Positions 15,866-24,272 of a DNA stretch of 34,249 nucleotides are shown piece by piece. The stretch lies in the NCBI RefSeq assembly GCF_010550605.1, contig NZ_JAAGNI010000469.1, positions 1-34,249 of the forward strand, written 5' to 3'. The stretch's first letter is position 1. Each line of letters starts with the position of its first letter. The DNA is from Streptomyces sp. SID9727 (GTDB lineage: Bacteria > Actinomycetota > Actinomycetes > Streptomycetales > Streptomycetaceae). Below the pieces are notes generated by a model, which ran no database searches, had not been told where the DNA came from, and saw nothing but the letters and a program-made list of their open reading frames with translations. The translations under genes were made by a program, and so were the position numbers.

Positions 15866-15882
15866 GGCCGAGGCGAGGGGTG

Positions 15883-17013
15883 TCAGCCTCGCGCCTCGCG
15901 GTCTTCGGGCCCGCCGTCCTCGCCGAGGCTCTTGGCGGGCTTCGTGTCCTCCTTGCCGAGGCTCTTGGCGGGCCTCGTGTCCTCCGTGCGGGCCTGCGGG
16001 ACGGCGGCCACCGACTGGGTGTCCTCCGGGTAGTGGCAGGCCGTCAGGTGGCCCTCACGGCTGCCGGAGACCCGCACCAGCGGCGGCGCCTCGCTCGCGC
16101 ACTTGTCCGTCGCCTTCCAGCAGCGGGTGCGGAAGCGGCAGCCGGACGGCGGGTTGACGGGGGACGGGACGTCGCCGGTGAGCCGGATGCGGTCACGGGC
16201 GGGCGTGTCGTCCGCGGTTACCTCGGGCACGGCGGAGAGCAGTGCCCGCGTGTAGGGGTGGCGCGGATTGCCGTACAGGTCGTCGCGGTCCGCGATCTCC
16301 ACGATCCGGCCGAGGTACATCACGGCCACGCGCTGCGAGAAGTGCCGCACGACGGCCAGGTCGTGGGCGATGAACAGGAAGGCGATCCCCATGTCCTTCT
16401 GGAGCTTCTGCAGCAGGTTGACCACCTGCGCCTGGATCGACACGTCGAGCGCCGACACCGGCTCGTCCGCCACGATCAGCTTCGGCTCCAGGGCCAGCGC
16501 GCGGGCCACCCCGATGCGCTGGCGCTGACCGCCGGAGAACTCGTGCGGGAAGCGGTTGTAGTGCTCCGGGTTGAGCCCGACCGTCTCCAGCAGCTCCCGC
16601 ACCCGCGCCTCGCGGCCGCCGGGCGGCTCGATGCCGTTGACCTCCATCGGCGCGGACACGATCTTGCCGACCGTCTGGCGCGGGTTCAGCGAGGCGTACG
16701 GGTCCTGGAAGATCATCTGGATCTCGGAGCGGACCGGCGCCAGCTGCTTCCGGTCGGCGTGCGTGATGTCCTGCCCGCGGTAGGTGATCCGGCCCGCGGT
16801 CGGTTCCAGGAGGCGGGTGACCAGCCGGCCCGTGGTCGACTTGCCGCAGCCGGACTCACCGACCAGGCCCAGGCTCTCGCCCTCGGAGACGGTGAAGTCC
16901 AGTCCGTCCACGGCCTGGACGGCCCCGACGGTCCGCCGGATCGGGAAGCCGCCCTTGATCGGGAAGTGCTTGGTGAGTCCGGAGACGTCCAGGAGGGGAT
17001 CGGTGCTGCTCAT
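15883..17013 (-). CDS. Oligopeptide ABC transporter ATPase, OppF/DppF type (set 2)
   Basis: 376 residues from ATG 17013, 26 bp after the upstream ATPase, with a weak ribosome-binding site. OppF-type opening LLDVSGLTKHFPIKGGF, Walker A GESGCGKST at 52-60, Q-loop MIFQDPYASLNP, signature FSGGQRQR, Walker B KLIVADEPVSALD and His in IAHDLA. Four-cysteine C-terminal motif GCRFRTRC, KCASE, TACHYP. After it comes a hydrophilic tail of about 35 residues with an 11-residue tandem repeat (DTRPAKSLGKE, DTKPAKSLGED). It is the last gene of the minus operon. It is more distant from the set 1 and set 3 enzymes than these are from each other. Confidence 0.95.
   Translation of the reverse strand: MSSTDPLLDVSGLTKHFPIKGGFPIRRTVGAVQAVDGLDFTVSEGESLGLVGESGCGKSTTGRLVTRLLEPTAGRITYRGQDITHADRKQLAPVRSEIQMIFQDPYASLNPRQTVGKIVSAPMEVNGIEPPGGREARVRELLETVGLNPEHYNRFPHEFSGGQRQRIGVARALALEPKLIVADEPVSALDVSIQAQVVNLLQKLQKDMGIAFLFIAHDLAVVRHFSQRVAVMYLGRIVEIADRDDLYGNPRHPYTRALLSAVPEVTADDTPARDRIRLTGDVPSPVNPPSGCRFRTRCWKATDKCASEAPPLVRVSGSREGHLTACHYPEDTQSVAAVPQARTEDTRPAKSLGKEDTKPAKSLGEDGGPEDREARG
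15922..15985. repeat. 31-bp tandem repeat inside the set 2 OppF-type ATPase gene
   Basis: Units 15922-15952 and 15955-15985 are identical except for one base, with a 33-bp period that keeps the reading frame. They encode two copies of a PAKSLG-containing segment in the disordered C-terminal tail. Confidence 0.9.
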
Positions 17014-17039
17014 GGTGGGAAAGTCCCGTCTCTTGTACG

Positions 17040-18065
17040 TCAGTTGGCCCGGCTGCCGGCGAAGTCGGTGAAGAACTCCGCGCGCTGCTCCGGGGTCAGG
17101 TGGCAGGCCGCCCCGCGCCCGGACACCAGGTCCAGCGGAGGCTGCTGGGCCGAGCAGCGGTCGCCGCCGACCTGCTCGGTGAACGAGCACCGCGGGTGGA
17201 AGCGGCAGCCGGACGGCGGGTTGAGGAGGCTCGGCGGGGTTCCGGGGATCGGCGACAGCGGCACGTCCACCGGGCCTTCGAGGGTGGGCATCGAGCCCAG
17301 CAGACCCCAGGTGTACGGGTGCTGGGGCGTGCGCAGCACCTCCTTCTTCGTACCCCGCTCCACACAGCGCCCGCCGTACATCACGAGGACGTCGTCCGCG
17401 ATGTCGGCGATGACCCCGAGGTCGTGCGTGATGAAGATGATCGAGGTGCCGAACTCCTGCTGGAGGTCCTTGAGCAGGTCCATGATCTGGGCCTGCACGG
17501 TGACGTCGAGCGCGGTCGTCGGCTCGTCGGCGATCAGCAGCGCGGGGTTGCAGACCAGTGCCATGGCGATCATCGCGCGCTGGCGCATACCGCCGGAGAA
17601 CTGGTGCGGGTAGTCGTCCACGCGCAGGCCGGGCTGCGGGATGCCCACCTTGGTGAGCATCTCGACGGCCCGCGCCCGGGCCTCCTGCTTGGAGGCGCCG
17701 GTGTGCTTGCGGAACGTCTCGCCGATCTGCTTGCCGATGGTGTGGTACGGCGAGAGCGAGGCCAGGGCGTCCTGGAAGACCATGGACATCTTGTTGCCGC
17801 GCAGCCGCTCCAGCTCCCGCTCGGACGCGGCCAGCAGGTCCTGCCCGTCGAGCAGGATCTCGCCCCGGATGTCGGTGTGCTCGGGGTGGTGCAGTCCGAG
17901 GATGGCCAGGTTGGTGACGGACTTGCCGGAGCCGGACTCGCCGACGATGCCGAGAGTCCGGCCGCGCTCCAGGTCGAAGGAGAGCCCGTCGACGGCCTTG
18001 ACCATGCCGTCTTCGCTGGAGAAGTGCACGCGCAGATCGCGTACGGAGAGGAAGGGGGTGCTCAT
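17040..18065 (-). CDS. Oligopeptide ABC transporter ATPase, OppD/DppD type (set 2)
   Basis: 341 residues from ATG 18065, 11 bp after the permease stop. Opening FLSVRDLRVHFSSEDG, Walker A GESGSGKS at 42-49, Q-loop MVFQDALASLSPY, signature FSGGMRQR, Walker B LLIADEPTTALD and His in ITHDLG. The C-terminal cysteine motif is altered: GCRFHPRC is followed by ten residues (SFTEQVGGDR) before the third cysteine instead of the six seen in the other five ATPases here, then AACHLT. If the motif binds an iron-sulfur cluster, the longer loop must be accommodated. All nucleotide-binding residues are intact. Confidence 0.95.
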   Translation of the reverse strand: MSTPFLSVRDLRVHFSSEDGMVKAVDGLSFDLERGRTLGIVGESGSGKSVTNLAILGLHHPEHTDIRGEILLDGQDLLAASERELERLRGNKMSMVFQDALASLSPYHTIGKQIGETFRKHTGASKQEARARAVEMLTKVGIPQPGLRVDDYPHQFSGGMRQRAMIAMALVCNPALLIADEPTTALDVTVQAQIMDLLKDLQQEFGTSIIFITHDLGVIADIADDVLVMYGGRCVERGTKKEVLRTPQHPYTWGLLGSMPTLEGPVDVPLSPIPGTPPSLLNPPSGCRFHPRCSFTEQVGGDRCSAQQPPLDLVSGRGAACHLTPEQRAEFFTDFAGSRAN

Positions 18066-18076
18066 GGGGTCTCTCC

Positions 18077-19057
18077 CTAGGCGAGGCGGACGCGCGGGTC
18101 GATGAGGGCGTAGACGGCGTCGACGACGATGTTGAAGAAGACGATCGCCGCCGCCGCGACCAGGACGACCCCGAGGATCATCGGGAGGTCGTTGTCGTAG
18201 ACCGCTTTGATCGACAGGGCGCCGATGCCGTGCAGACCGAAGACCTTCTCGGTGATGATCGCACCGCCGAGCAGCAGGCCGACGTCGAGGCCGAAGATGG
18301 TGACGATCGGGCCCATCGCACCGCGCCAGGCGAACCGGAAGAACACGGTGCGCCGGGACAGGCCCTTGGCGCGGGCGGTGCGGACGTAGTCCTCGCTCAT
18401 CGTCTCGACCAGTTGGGAACGGGTCATGCGCGTGTAGTTGGCGGTGAAGATCAACGCCAGCACCAGCCACGGCAGCAGCAGTCCGGAGAACCAGCCGGCC
18501 GGGTCCTGGCTGAACGGGACGTCCTTGGGGCGGCTGAGGATGTGCCACTGGTCGGTGAGGTAGTACATGGCGACCACACCGACGATGTAGATCTGCATCG
18601 AGGAGAAGATCAGGGACGCGGACGAGGCGATCTTGTCCAGCGCCTTGCCCTGCTTCACGGCGGCCAGCATGCCGGTGCCCACACCGACGAGCACGAAGAC
18701 GACCGCGGCGCCGACGGAGAGGGAGAGCGTCGTCGGGAAGCGGTCCTCGATGGTGGCGAGGACCGGCTCGCGGTTGCGGAACGAGTAGCCCAGACACGGC
18801 GCGGGGCAGTGGCCGAACGAGCTGTAGTCGCGGCCGACGAACACGCCCTCCAGCCAGTGCCAGTACTGCACGGGCAGGGGGTCGGCGATGCCGAGGTTCT
18901 GCTTGACCAGTGCCAGCGTCTCCGGCGTGCAGATCTTGCCGCAGGCCGCGCGAGCGGGGTCGCGGGGCGCGACGTAGAAGAGGACGAACGTGATGGCACT
19001 GATGATCAGGAGGATGACCAGTGCGCCGATTGCCCGGCGGATGAGGAAGCGGAACAT
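18077..19057 (-). CDS. Oligopeptide ABC transporter permease, OppB/DppB type (set 2)
   Basis: 326 residues from ATG 19057 with AGGGAAA about 14 nt upstream. N-terminal helix MFRFLIRRAIGALVILLIISAITF is followed by APRDPA in place of the usual PGDP. Four cysteines lie in the extracytoplasmic domain (CGKIC at 39-43 and CPAPC at 84-88), suggesting disulfides. The EAA loop is at about 219-240 (TMSEDYVRTARAKGLSRRTVFF). It ends VVDAVYALIDPRVRLA. It forms the channel with the OppC-type subunit at 21009-22037. Separated from the binding-protein gene by a hairpin-containing 86-bp gap. Confidence 0.94.
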   Translation of the reverse strand: MFRFLIRRAIGALVILLIISAITFVLFYVAPRDPARAACGKICTPETLALVKQNLGIADPLPVQYWHWLEGVFVGRDYSSFGHCPAPCLGYSFRNREPVLATIEDRFPTTLSLSVGAAVVFVLVGVGTGMLAAVKQGKALDKIASSASLIFSSMQIYIVGVVAMYYLTDQWHILSRPKDVPFSQDPAGWFSGLLLPWLVLALIFTANYTRMTRSQLVETMSEDYVRTARAKGLSRRTVFFRFAWRGAMGPIVTIFGLDVGLLLGGAIITEKVFGLHGIGALSIKAVYDNDLPMILGVVLVAAAAIVFFNIVVDAVYALIDPRVRLA

Positions 19058-19102
19058 GGCGATGGATTTCCCTGGCAGACGCCGACGAGGGGGAGGGGAG
19101 CG

Positions 19103-19129
19103 GGCGGGGCGCCGGGTGGGCGCCCCGCC
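19103..19129 (-). terminator. Hairpin between binding-protein and permease genes (set 2)
   Basis: Perfect 11-bp arms GGCGGGGCGCC (19103-19113) and GGCGCCCCGCC (19119-19129) with a 5-nt loop, 14 bp beyond the binding-protein stop in the transcribed (minus) direction. It is the equivalent of the hairpins at 11548 and 24179 and a likely attenuator. Confidence 0.65.
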
Positions 19130-19143
19130 TCTGGAGGTGTCGG

Positions 19144-20934
19144 CTACGCCTTCACGAACAGCCTGTAGAACACGGCCGAGGACCACAGCGGGTGGAACAT
19201 GGCGCCGCCGACCTTGGAGCCGAACAGGTAGAAGCGGCGCTGGAACGTCTCGGGGATGATCGGCGCCTCCTCCGTCATGATCCGCTTGTCGAGCGCGGCC
19301 CACTGCTTGCCGGCCTCGGCCGGGTCGGCGATGGTGACGTTCTTCTTGATGGCCTCGTTGACCCAGTCGACGTTCAGCTGCGAGATGTTATTCGCGCCGT
19401 CCGCGATGGTGCCGCCGTCGAACAGCGGCTGCACCAGCGTGTAGCCGGTCGGCCAGTCCGGGGACCAGCCGAACCACATCACGTCGAACTTGTTGTCGAT
19501 CTTCTGGACCTGGTCGTAGTAGCTGGTGGACTCCAGCGGCTTGAGGACGGGCTCGAAGCCGGCGGCCTTGAGCGCGTTCTCGATGACGACCTTGGTCTTG
19601 TCGTAGTTGTTGCCCTGCGGGAAGGCGTAGACGATCTTCTGACCCTCCTTGCCCGCCTCCTTGAGCAGCGCCTTCGCCTTCTCCGGGTCGCCCTGCGGCT
19701 TCTTCAGCTTGCCGTAGACGTCGTCCTTCGCGTAGCCCATGATGTCGGGGCTCAGGATGGACGTGGCGTAGTCACCGGCCGAGGGGCCGCCGTAGATCTT
19801 GCGGATCTGCTCCAGCGGCCAGGCGTGGATGAGGGCCTGGCGCACCTTCAGGTCGGTGATGCGCTTGGTGTTGATCGCGTAGTAGTAGAGGCCGGTGAGC
19901 AGGCCGTTGAAGGTGCGCTTCTTCAGCTCCGGGTCGGTGAGGACCTTCTGGATGCGCTCGGCCGGGACGCCGCTGTACGCCATGACGGCGTACTGGTCGT
20001 CGCCGGAGTCGGCGATCAGGCGGTCGGCGGCCTGGAGGCCCTCGGGACCGAACTCGTAGACGAAGCTGTCCGGGTACGCGGTGCGGATCGCGTCGGTGCT
20101 CGGGTCCCAGTGCTCGTTGCGGACCAGGGTCATCGACTTGTCGACGGCGTGCGACTTGATGCGGTACGGGCCGGCCGAGACCGGGTCCTTGTCGTACTTC
20201 TCCTTGCTGTCGCCCTTGACCGGGACGGCGCCGTAGGAGCTCATCGCCAGGGTGAAGTTGAAGTCCGGGCGGGCCTCGGCGAGCTTGAAGGTGATGGTCT
20301 TGGCGGCCTTGTCGATCGTGACCGAGTCGAGGTGCTTGCCGCTGAAGGGGCCCTTGTACTTCCCGCGGAAGTCGGTGGTGCCGGTGAGCGCCTGCTGGGC
20401 GTAGCCGGCGCCCTCGGTGGTGAAGTTGGCGAAGCCGCGCTCGATGCCGTGGCGCACGTCCTCGACGGTCAGCTCCTTGCCGTCCTCCCACTTGAGGCCG
20501 TCCTTGAGCGTGAACGCCCAGGTCTTGCCGCCGTCCTTCGTCGTGCCGGCGTCGGTGGCGAGGTCGCCCACGAGCTTCATCGAGCCGTCCGCGGCGATCT
20601 TGTAGCCGGTCAGGCAGCGGATGAAGAGGTCACCGACCGCGGAGTTCCACGAGAAGTAGATGCGCTGCGGGTCCAGGTGGGAGAAGTCGTCCGGCGCGAG
20701 GCCGCGGATCGTCCCGCCCTTCTTGGCGCCGGGGACCTCGGGAGCGGGGCCGGTGGAGTCCTCCTTGGTGCCGACGACCACCGAGCCGGTGTACTTGTCG
20801 GCGCCGCCGTGGCCCTTGCTCTTGCTGCCGTCCTTGCCGGCGCTGGAGCTGCCGCTGCTGCAGGCGGTGAGCACCATCGAGCCGCCGGCCGCGACCGACG
20901 TGGCGATGACGAAGTTTCTGCGGGAGAGAGACAT
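19144..20934 (-). CDS. Oligopeptide ABC transporter, Tat-type substrate-binding lipoprotein (set 2)
   Basis: 596 residues from ATG 20934, AGGAAG upstream. The N-terminus MSLSRRNFVIATSVAAGGS has the twin-arginine pattern SRRNFVI (R5, R6), a long weakly hydrophobic core and LTAC with C25 as the lipidated residue. It should therefore be exported folded by Tat and anchored as a lipoprotein. Family 5 features: GGTIRGLAPDDFSHLDPQRIYFSW, KTWAFTLKDGLKWEDGKELTVEDVRHGIERG, VSAGPYRIKSHAVDKSMTLVRNEHW, YYDQVQKIDNKFDVMWFGWSPDWPTG. It is distant from the two MRGA-type binding proteins. Its position second in a permease-binding protein-permease-ATPase-ATPase operon is the order I recall for bldK, where this would be BldKB; unproven here. 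Confidence 0.94.
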   Translation of the reverse strand: MSLSRRNFVIATSVAAGGSMVLTACSSGSSSAGKDGSKSKGHGGADKYTGSVVVGTKEDSTGPAPEVPGAKKGGTIRGLAPDDFSHLDPQRIYFSWNSAVGDLFIRCLTGYKIAADGSMKLVGDLATDAGTTKDGGKTWAFTLKDGLKWEDGKELTVEDVRHGIERGFANFTTEGAGYAQQALTGTTDFRGKYKGPFSGKHLDSVTIDKAAKTITFKLAEARPDFNFTLAMSSYGAVPVKGDSKEKYDKDPVSAGPYRIKSHAVDKSMTLVRNEHWDPSTDAIRTAYPDSFVYEFGPEGLQAADRLIADSGDDQYAVMAYSGVPAERIQKVLTDPELKKRTFNGLLTGLYYYAINTKRITDLKVRQALIHAWPLEQIRKIYGGPSAGDYATSILSPDIMGYAKDDVYGKLKKPQGDPEKAKALLKEAGKEGQKIVYAFPQGNNYDKTKVVIENALKAAGFEPVLKPLESTSYYDQVQKIDNKFDVMWFGWSPDWPTGYTLVQPLFDGGTIADGANNISQLNVDWVNEAIKKNVTIADPAEAGKQWAALDKRIMTEEAPIIPETFQRRFYLFGSKVGGAMFHPLWSSAVFYRLFVKA

Positions 20935-21008
20935 GGCTTCCTGCTCTGGTCGAGTGGAGAAACGGTGGATCCGGGTGGGCCCCGTCGCCCGTCCGGAGTA
21001 CGGCGGAT

Positions 21009-22037
21009 TCAGCGCTTGGTCTTGGGGTCCAGCGCGTCGCGCACGGAGTCGCCGAGGAGGTTGAAGGCGATCACGAAGATCACCATCGACGCGCCGGGGA
21101 AGAGCATGAACGTGATGTCGCTCTGGTAGACGTCCGAGCCGCGCTGGATCATCACGCCCCAGTCCGGGGTCGGCGACGTCAGTCCGACGCCGAGGAAGGC
21201 GAGACCCGCCTCCGCCGTCACGTACGCGGGCAGCGCGAGCGTGGCCTGGATCAGGATCGGCGTCCAGAGGTTGGGCAGCAGTTCCTTGAAGATGATCCGC
21301 GCCGGGGAGGCGCCGGTGACCTTGGCGGCCTCCACGAACTCGCGCTCGCGCAGGGCCAGCACCTCACCGCGTAGCAGACGGGCGATGGACGCCCAGCCGA
21401 ATGCGGCCATGACCGAGATGAGGGTGACCACGGTCAGCCAGACCGGGGTGTTCTCCTCCGGGTCGACCAGGATCGAGAGCAGTACGGGCCAGAAGGCGAT
21501 GAAGAAGAGGGTGGACGGGAAGGCCAGCAGGATGTCGATGACCCGGCCCACGAGGTAGTCCGTCTTGCCCCCGAGATAGCCCGCCGTGATGCCCACGGCG
21601 ACGCCGACCACGGTGAGCAGCAGCGTGGTCGCCGCGGCGATCAGCAGGGAGTTGCGGATGCCGTAGAGCAGGAAGGTGAAGACGTCCCGGCCGAGACCGG
21701 GCTCGATGCCGAACCAGAAGTCGCCGCTGATCCCGCCGTTGGGGAGGACCGGGGAACCGAAGTCGTCCAGCAGGCTGGTGTCGTTCTGCCCGTACGTCGT
21801 GTACGGGTTCTTTCCGTACAGCTTCGCGATCAACGGGGCGGCGATGCCCACCACGAAGAAGAAGATGACCACAATGCCGGAGATCACGCCGGTGCGGTCC
21901 CGCTTGAAACGGCGCCAGGCGAGCTTTCCGGGCGACCGGCCGTCACCTCCCTTTTGTGCGGCGGTCTCCGGCGGAACGGCCGCCGTCACATCCGCCGCCT
22001 CAAGGGGGGCTGCTGCGTTCGAGGTTGGAATCGTCAT
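21009..22037 (-). CDS. Oligopeptide ABC transporter permease, OppC/DppC type (set 2)
   Basis: 342 residues from ATG 22037, chosen for AGGAG 8 nt upstream; the frame stays open farther upstream but without a binding site. An unusually long cytoplasmic N-terminus of about 50 residues, Ala/Pro-rich then basic (LAWRRFKRDRTG), precedes helix 1. The extracytoplasmic loop has PYTTYGQNDTSLLDDFGSPVLP. The core opens with LGRDVFTFLLYGIRNSLLIAAA, the EAA loop is LALREREFVEAAKVTGASPARIIFKE, and the end is LGDSVRDALDPKTKR. It is the first gene of the minus operon, 74 bp ahead of the binding-protein gene. Confidence 0.94.
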   Translation of the reverse strand: MTIPTSNAAAPLEAADVTAAVPPETAAQKGGDGRSPGKLAWRRFKRDRTGVISGIVVIFFFVVGIAAPLIAKLYGKNPYTTYGQNDTSLLDDFGSPVLPNGGISGDFWFGIEPGLGRDVFTFLLYGIRNSLLIAAATTLLLTVVGVAVGITAGYLGGKTDYLVGRVIDILLAFPSTLFFIAFWPVLLSILVDPEENTPVWLTVVTLISVMAAFGWASIARLLRGEVLALREREFVEAAKVTGASPARIIFKELLPNLWTPILIQATLALPAYVTAEAGLAFLGVGLTSPTPDWGVMIQRGSDVYQSDITFMLFPGASMVIFVIAFNLLGDSVRDALDPKTKR

Positions 22038-22541
22038 GGTGCTCCTGGCCCGGAGGGTCGAAGGACTCCGCAGGGCACACCCACGGGCTACCCGGACTTT
22101 TTCAACGCAATTCACGCAGGGTCAATGAATGTCAGGCTGCCTTGGTCCGCTCTTTGGCAGCTTTGACTGTTCATGACCTCTGCGTGGTGAGTCTTTTACC
22201 TTGCATTTACCAGAACCGGGGCACATTGACCTGCAATCCCCTGCAATCCGGGCAATGAGTCCGATATCCGGGCGGCATTGTCTCGGAATTCGTACATCCG
22301 GAAGCGGCGCTATGCGGCCGATGCCGGTTCGTTGCCTCGTTGTTATCGCTTCGCCCTCGTCAGAGGGGGTGGAGGGCCGGTCGCAGTGTCGTGTACGCGT
22401 CCGAAATCCGGTGTCCGGGCGCGCGGGCGGAGGGCCGGCCGGCCGTCGCTCTGCCCGAATGGGGGGAGTAGATATGCGTACGCCCCGTTTCGAGGTGATA
22501 TTTGACCTCACGTATGCCGGAGCAGAACGAGGAGGCACTCC
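22038..22541. promoter_or_regulatory. Divergent promoter region between transporter sets 2 and 3
   Basis: 504 bp with no supportable gene; it must contain the promoters of both five-gene operons. Base composition falls to near-even GC around 22095-22260. Two tandem 9-bp copies of CTGCAATCC lie at 22231-22239 and 22241-22249. A TTGACC hexamer occurs on the plus strand at 22226 and another on the minus strand near 22119-22124, either of which could be a -35, but neither has a good -10 at 16-19 bp. Near 22493-22511 GAGGT and ACCTC form a short inverted repeat just upstream of the set 3 start. Confidence 0.55.
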
Positions 22542-24173
22542 ATGCGCGGAGCCACACACGTCAAGTGGGCCGCATGCGCGGCGGCCGTCGCCCTGGCGGC
22601 GACGGCCTGCGGAGGGGGCGACAGCGGTGGCGGTGGAGGTGGCGCCGACGGGATCGTCAGCTCGTCCTGGGGTGACCCGCAGAACCCCCTGGAGCCGGCC
22701 AACACCAACGAGGTGCAGGGCGGCAAGGTGCTCGACATGATCTTCCGGGGTCTGAAGAAGTACGACCCGAAGACCGGCGAGGCCGTGAACATGCTCGCCG
22801 ACAAGATCGAGACCAAGGACAACCAGAACTTCACCGTGACGGTGAAGGACGGCTGGACCTTCAGCAACGGCGAGAAGATCACCGCCAAGTCCTTCGTGGA
22901 CGCCTGGAACTACGGCGCCCTCCTGAAGAACAACCAGAAGAACGCCTACTTCTTCGGCTACATCGACGGCTACGACAAGGTCCACCCCGAGTCCGGGAAG
23001 GCCAGTGCCACCAAGCTCTCCGGCCTCAAGGTGGTGGACGACAAGACCTTCACGGTCAAGCTGTCGCAGAAGTTCTCGCTGTGGCCCGACACCCTCGGCT
23101 ACCCGGCCTTCGCCCCGCTTCCCAAGACCTTCTACACCGACCACGCCGGCTGGCTCTCCAAGCCCGTCGGCAACGGCCCGTACACCGTCGACAAGTACAC
23201 CAAGGGCTCCTCGATGAGCCTGCGCAAGTGGGACGACTACCCCGGTGACGACAAGGCGCAGAACGGCGGCATCGACCTCAAGGTGTACACCGACAACAAC
23301 ACCGCCTACACCGACCTGACGGCCGGCAACCTCGACCTCGTGGACGACGTGCCCGCCTCGCAGCTCAAGAACGTCAAGTCGGACCTCGGCGACCGCTACA
23401 TCAACACCCCGGCCGGCATCATCCAGACCCTCGCCTTCCCGTTCTACGACAAGAACTGGGACACCTCCGGCGCGGTCAAGGTCCGCCAGGGCCTGTCGAT
23501 GGCGATCAACCGCCAGCAGATCACCGACCAGATCTTCCAGAAGACCCGCACCCCCGCGTCCGACTGGACCTCCCCGGTCCTCGGCGAGGACGGCGGCTTC
23601 AAGAAGGGGCTCTGCGGCAAGGAGTGCACGTACAACGCCGCCGAGGCCAAGAAGATGATCGAGGACGGCGGCGGCATCCCCGGCGGCCAGCTCAAGATCT
23701 CGTACAACGGTGACACCGGCTCGCACAAGGAATGGGTCGACGCCGTCTGCAACAGCATCAACAAGGTCATGGGCAACAACAGGGCGTGCGTGGGCGCCCC
23801 CGTCGGCACCTTCGCCGACTTCCGCAGCCAGGTCTCCCAGCAGAAGCTGCACGGCGCCTGGCGCGCGGGCTGGCAGATGGACTACCCGCTCATCCAGAAC
23901 TTCCTGCAGCCCGTGTACTACACCAACGCCTCGTCCAACGACGGCAAGTGGAGCAACAAGCAGTTCGACGACCTCGTGGACAAGGCCAACGCCGAGTCCG
24001 ACAAGGCCAAGGCCGTCTCCACCTTCCAGGACGCCGAGAAGGTCATGGTCCAGCAGATGCCCGTTATCCCGCTCTGGTACCAGAACGGCAGCGCCGGCTA
24101 CTCGGAGAACGTCACCAACGTCTCGCTGAACCAGTTCAGCGTCCCGGTGTACGAGCAGATCAAGGTCAAGTAG
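22542..24173 (+). CDS. Oligopeptide ABC transporter, substrate-binding lipoprotein (set 3)
   Basis: 543 residues from ATG 22542, with GAGGAGG 7 nt upstream. Signal MRGATHVKWAACAAAVALAATAC with C23 lipidated and a Gly/Ser linker. Family motifs: NPLEPANTNEVQGGKVLDMIF, FTVTVKDGWTFSNGEKITAKSFVDAWNYG, PVGNGPYTVDKYTKGSSMSLRKWDDY, VRQGLSMAINRQQI. Two cysteine pairs (CGKEC, and the cysteines around CNSINKVMGNNRAC) could form disulfides. It is clearly paralogous to the set 1 binding protein in signal, spacing and order, but divergent enough in the ligand lobes to suggest another peptide range. A hairpin follows the stop codon. Confidence 0.94.
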   Translation: MRGATHVKWAACAAAVALAATACGGGDSGGGGGGADGIVSSSWGDPQNPLEPANTNEVQGGKVLDMIFRGLKKYDPKTGEAVNMLADKIETKDNQNFTVTVKDGWTFSNGEKITAKSFVDAWNYGALLKNNQKNAYFFGYIDGYDKVHPESGKASATKLSGLKVVDDKTFTVKLSQKFSLWPDTLGYPAFAPLPKTFYTDHAGWLSKPVGNGPYTVDKYTKGSSMSLRKWDDYPGDDKAQNGGIDLKVYTDNNTAYTDLTAGNLDLVDDVPASQLKNVKSDLGDRYINTPAGIIQTLAFPFYDKNWDTSGAVKVRQGLSMAINRQQITDQIFQKTRTPASDWTSPVLGEDGGFKKGLCGKECTYNAAEAKKMIEDGGGIPGGQLKISYNGDTGSHKEWVDAVCNSINKVMGNNRACVGAPVGTFADFRSQVSQQKLHGAWRAGWQMDYPLIQNFLQPVYYTNASSNDGKWSNKQFDDLVDKANAESDKAKAVSTFQDAEKVMVQQMPVIPLWYQNGSAGYSENVTNVSLNQFSVPVYEQIKVK

Positions 24174-24178
24174 GGGAC

Positions 24179-24222
24179 GAAGCCGGGCGACCCGTGCGGT
24201 GACGCACCGGCCGCCCGGCTTC
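24179..24222 (+). terminator. Hairpin between binding-protein and permease genes (set 3)
   Basis: Perfect 11-bp arms GAAGCCGGGCG (24179-24189) and CGCCCGGCTTC (24212-24222), with an inner GTGCG/CGCAC stem. It begins 6 bp after the stop of the binding-protein gene and is the third hairpin at this position in the window. Confidence 0.7.
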
Positions 24223-24272
24223 CCCGTCCCCCGACTCACGAGCCTCCGTCCCCGCGACCCCCGGAGCCCTTC

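Noticed and set aside
19192..21129. A 645-codon plus-strand frame opposite the Tat-type binding protein
   Set aside because: Antisense of a well-supported gene, with no motif and biased Val/Gly/Leu/Arg composition.
15883..22037. Naming set 2 genes bldKA-bldKE outright
   Set aside because: Gene order agrees with bldK as I remember it, but three related importers are adjacent and other Streptomyces peptide importers share this order. Sequence comparison is needed, so symbols are left blank.
22231..22249. The tandem CTGCAATCC copies as a CRISPR or attachment site
   Set aside because: There are only two short direct copies with no spacers, integrase or tRNA nearby; a regulatory reading is simpler.
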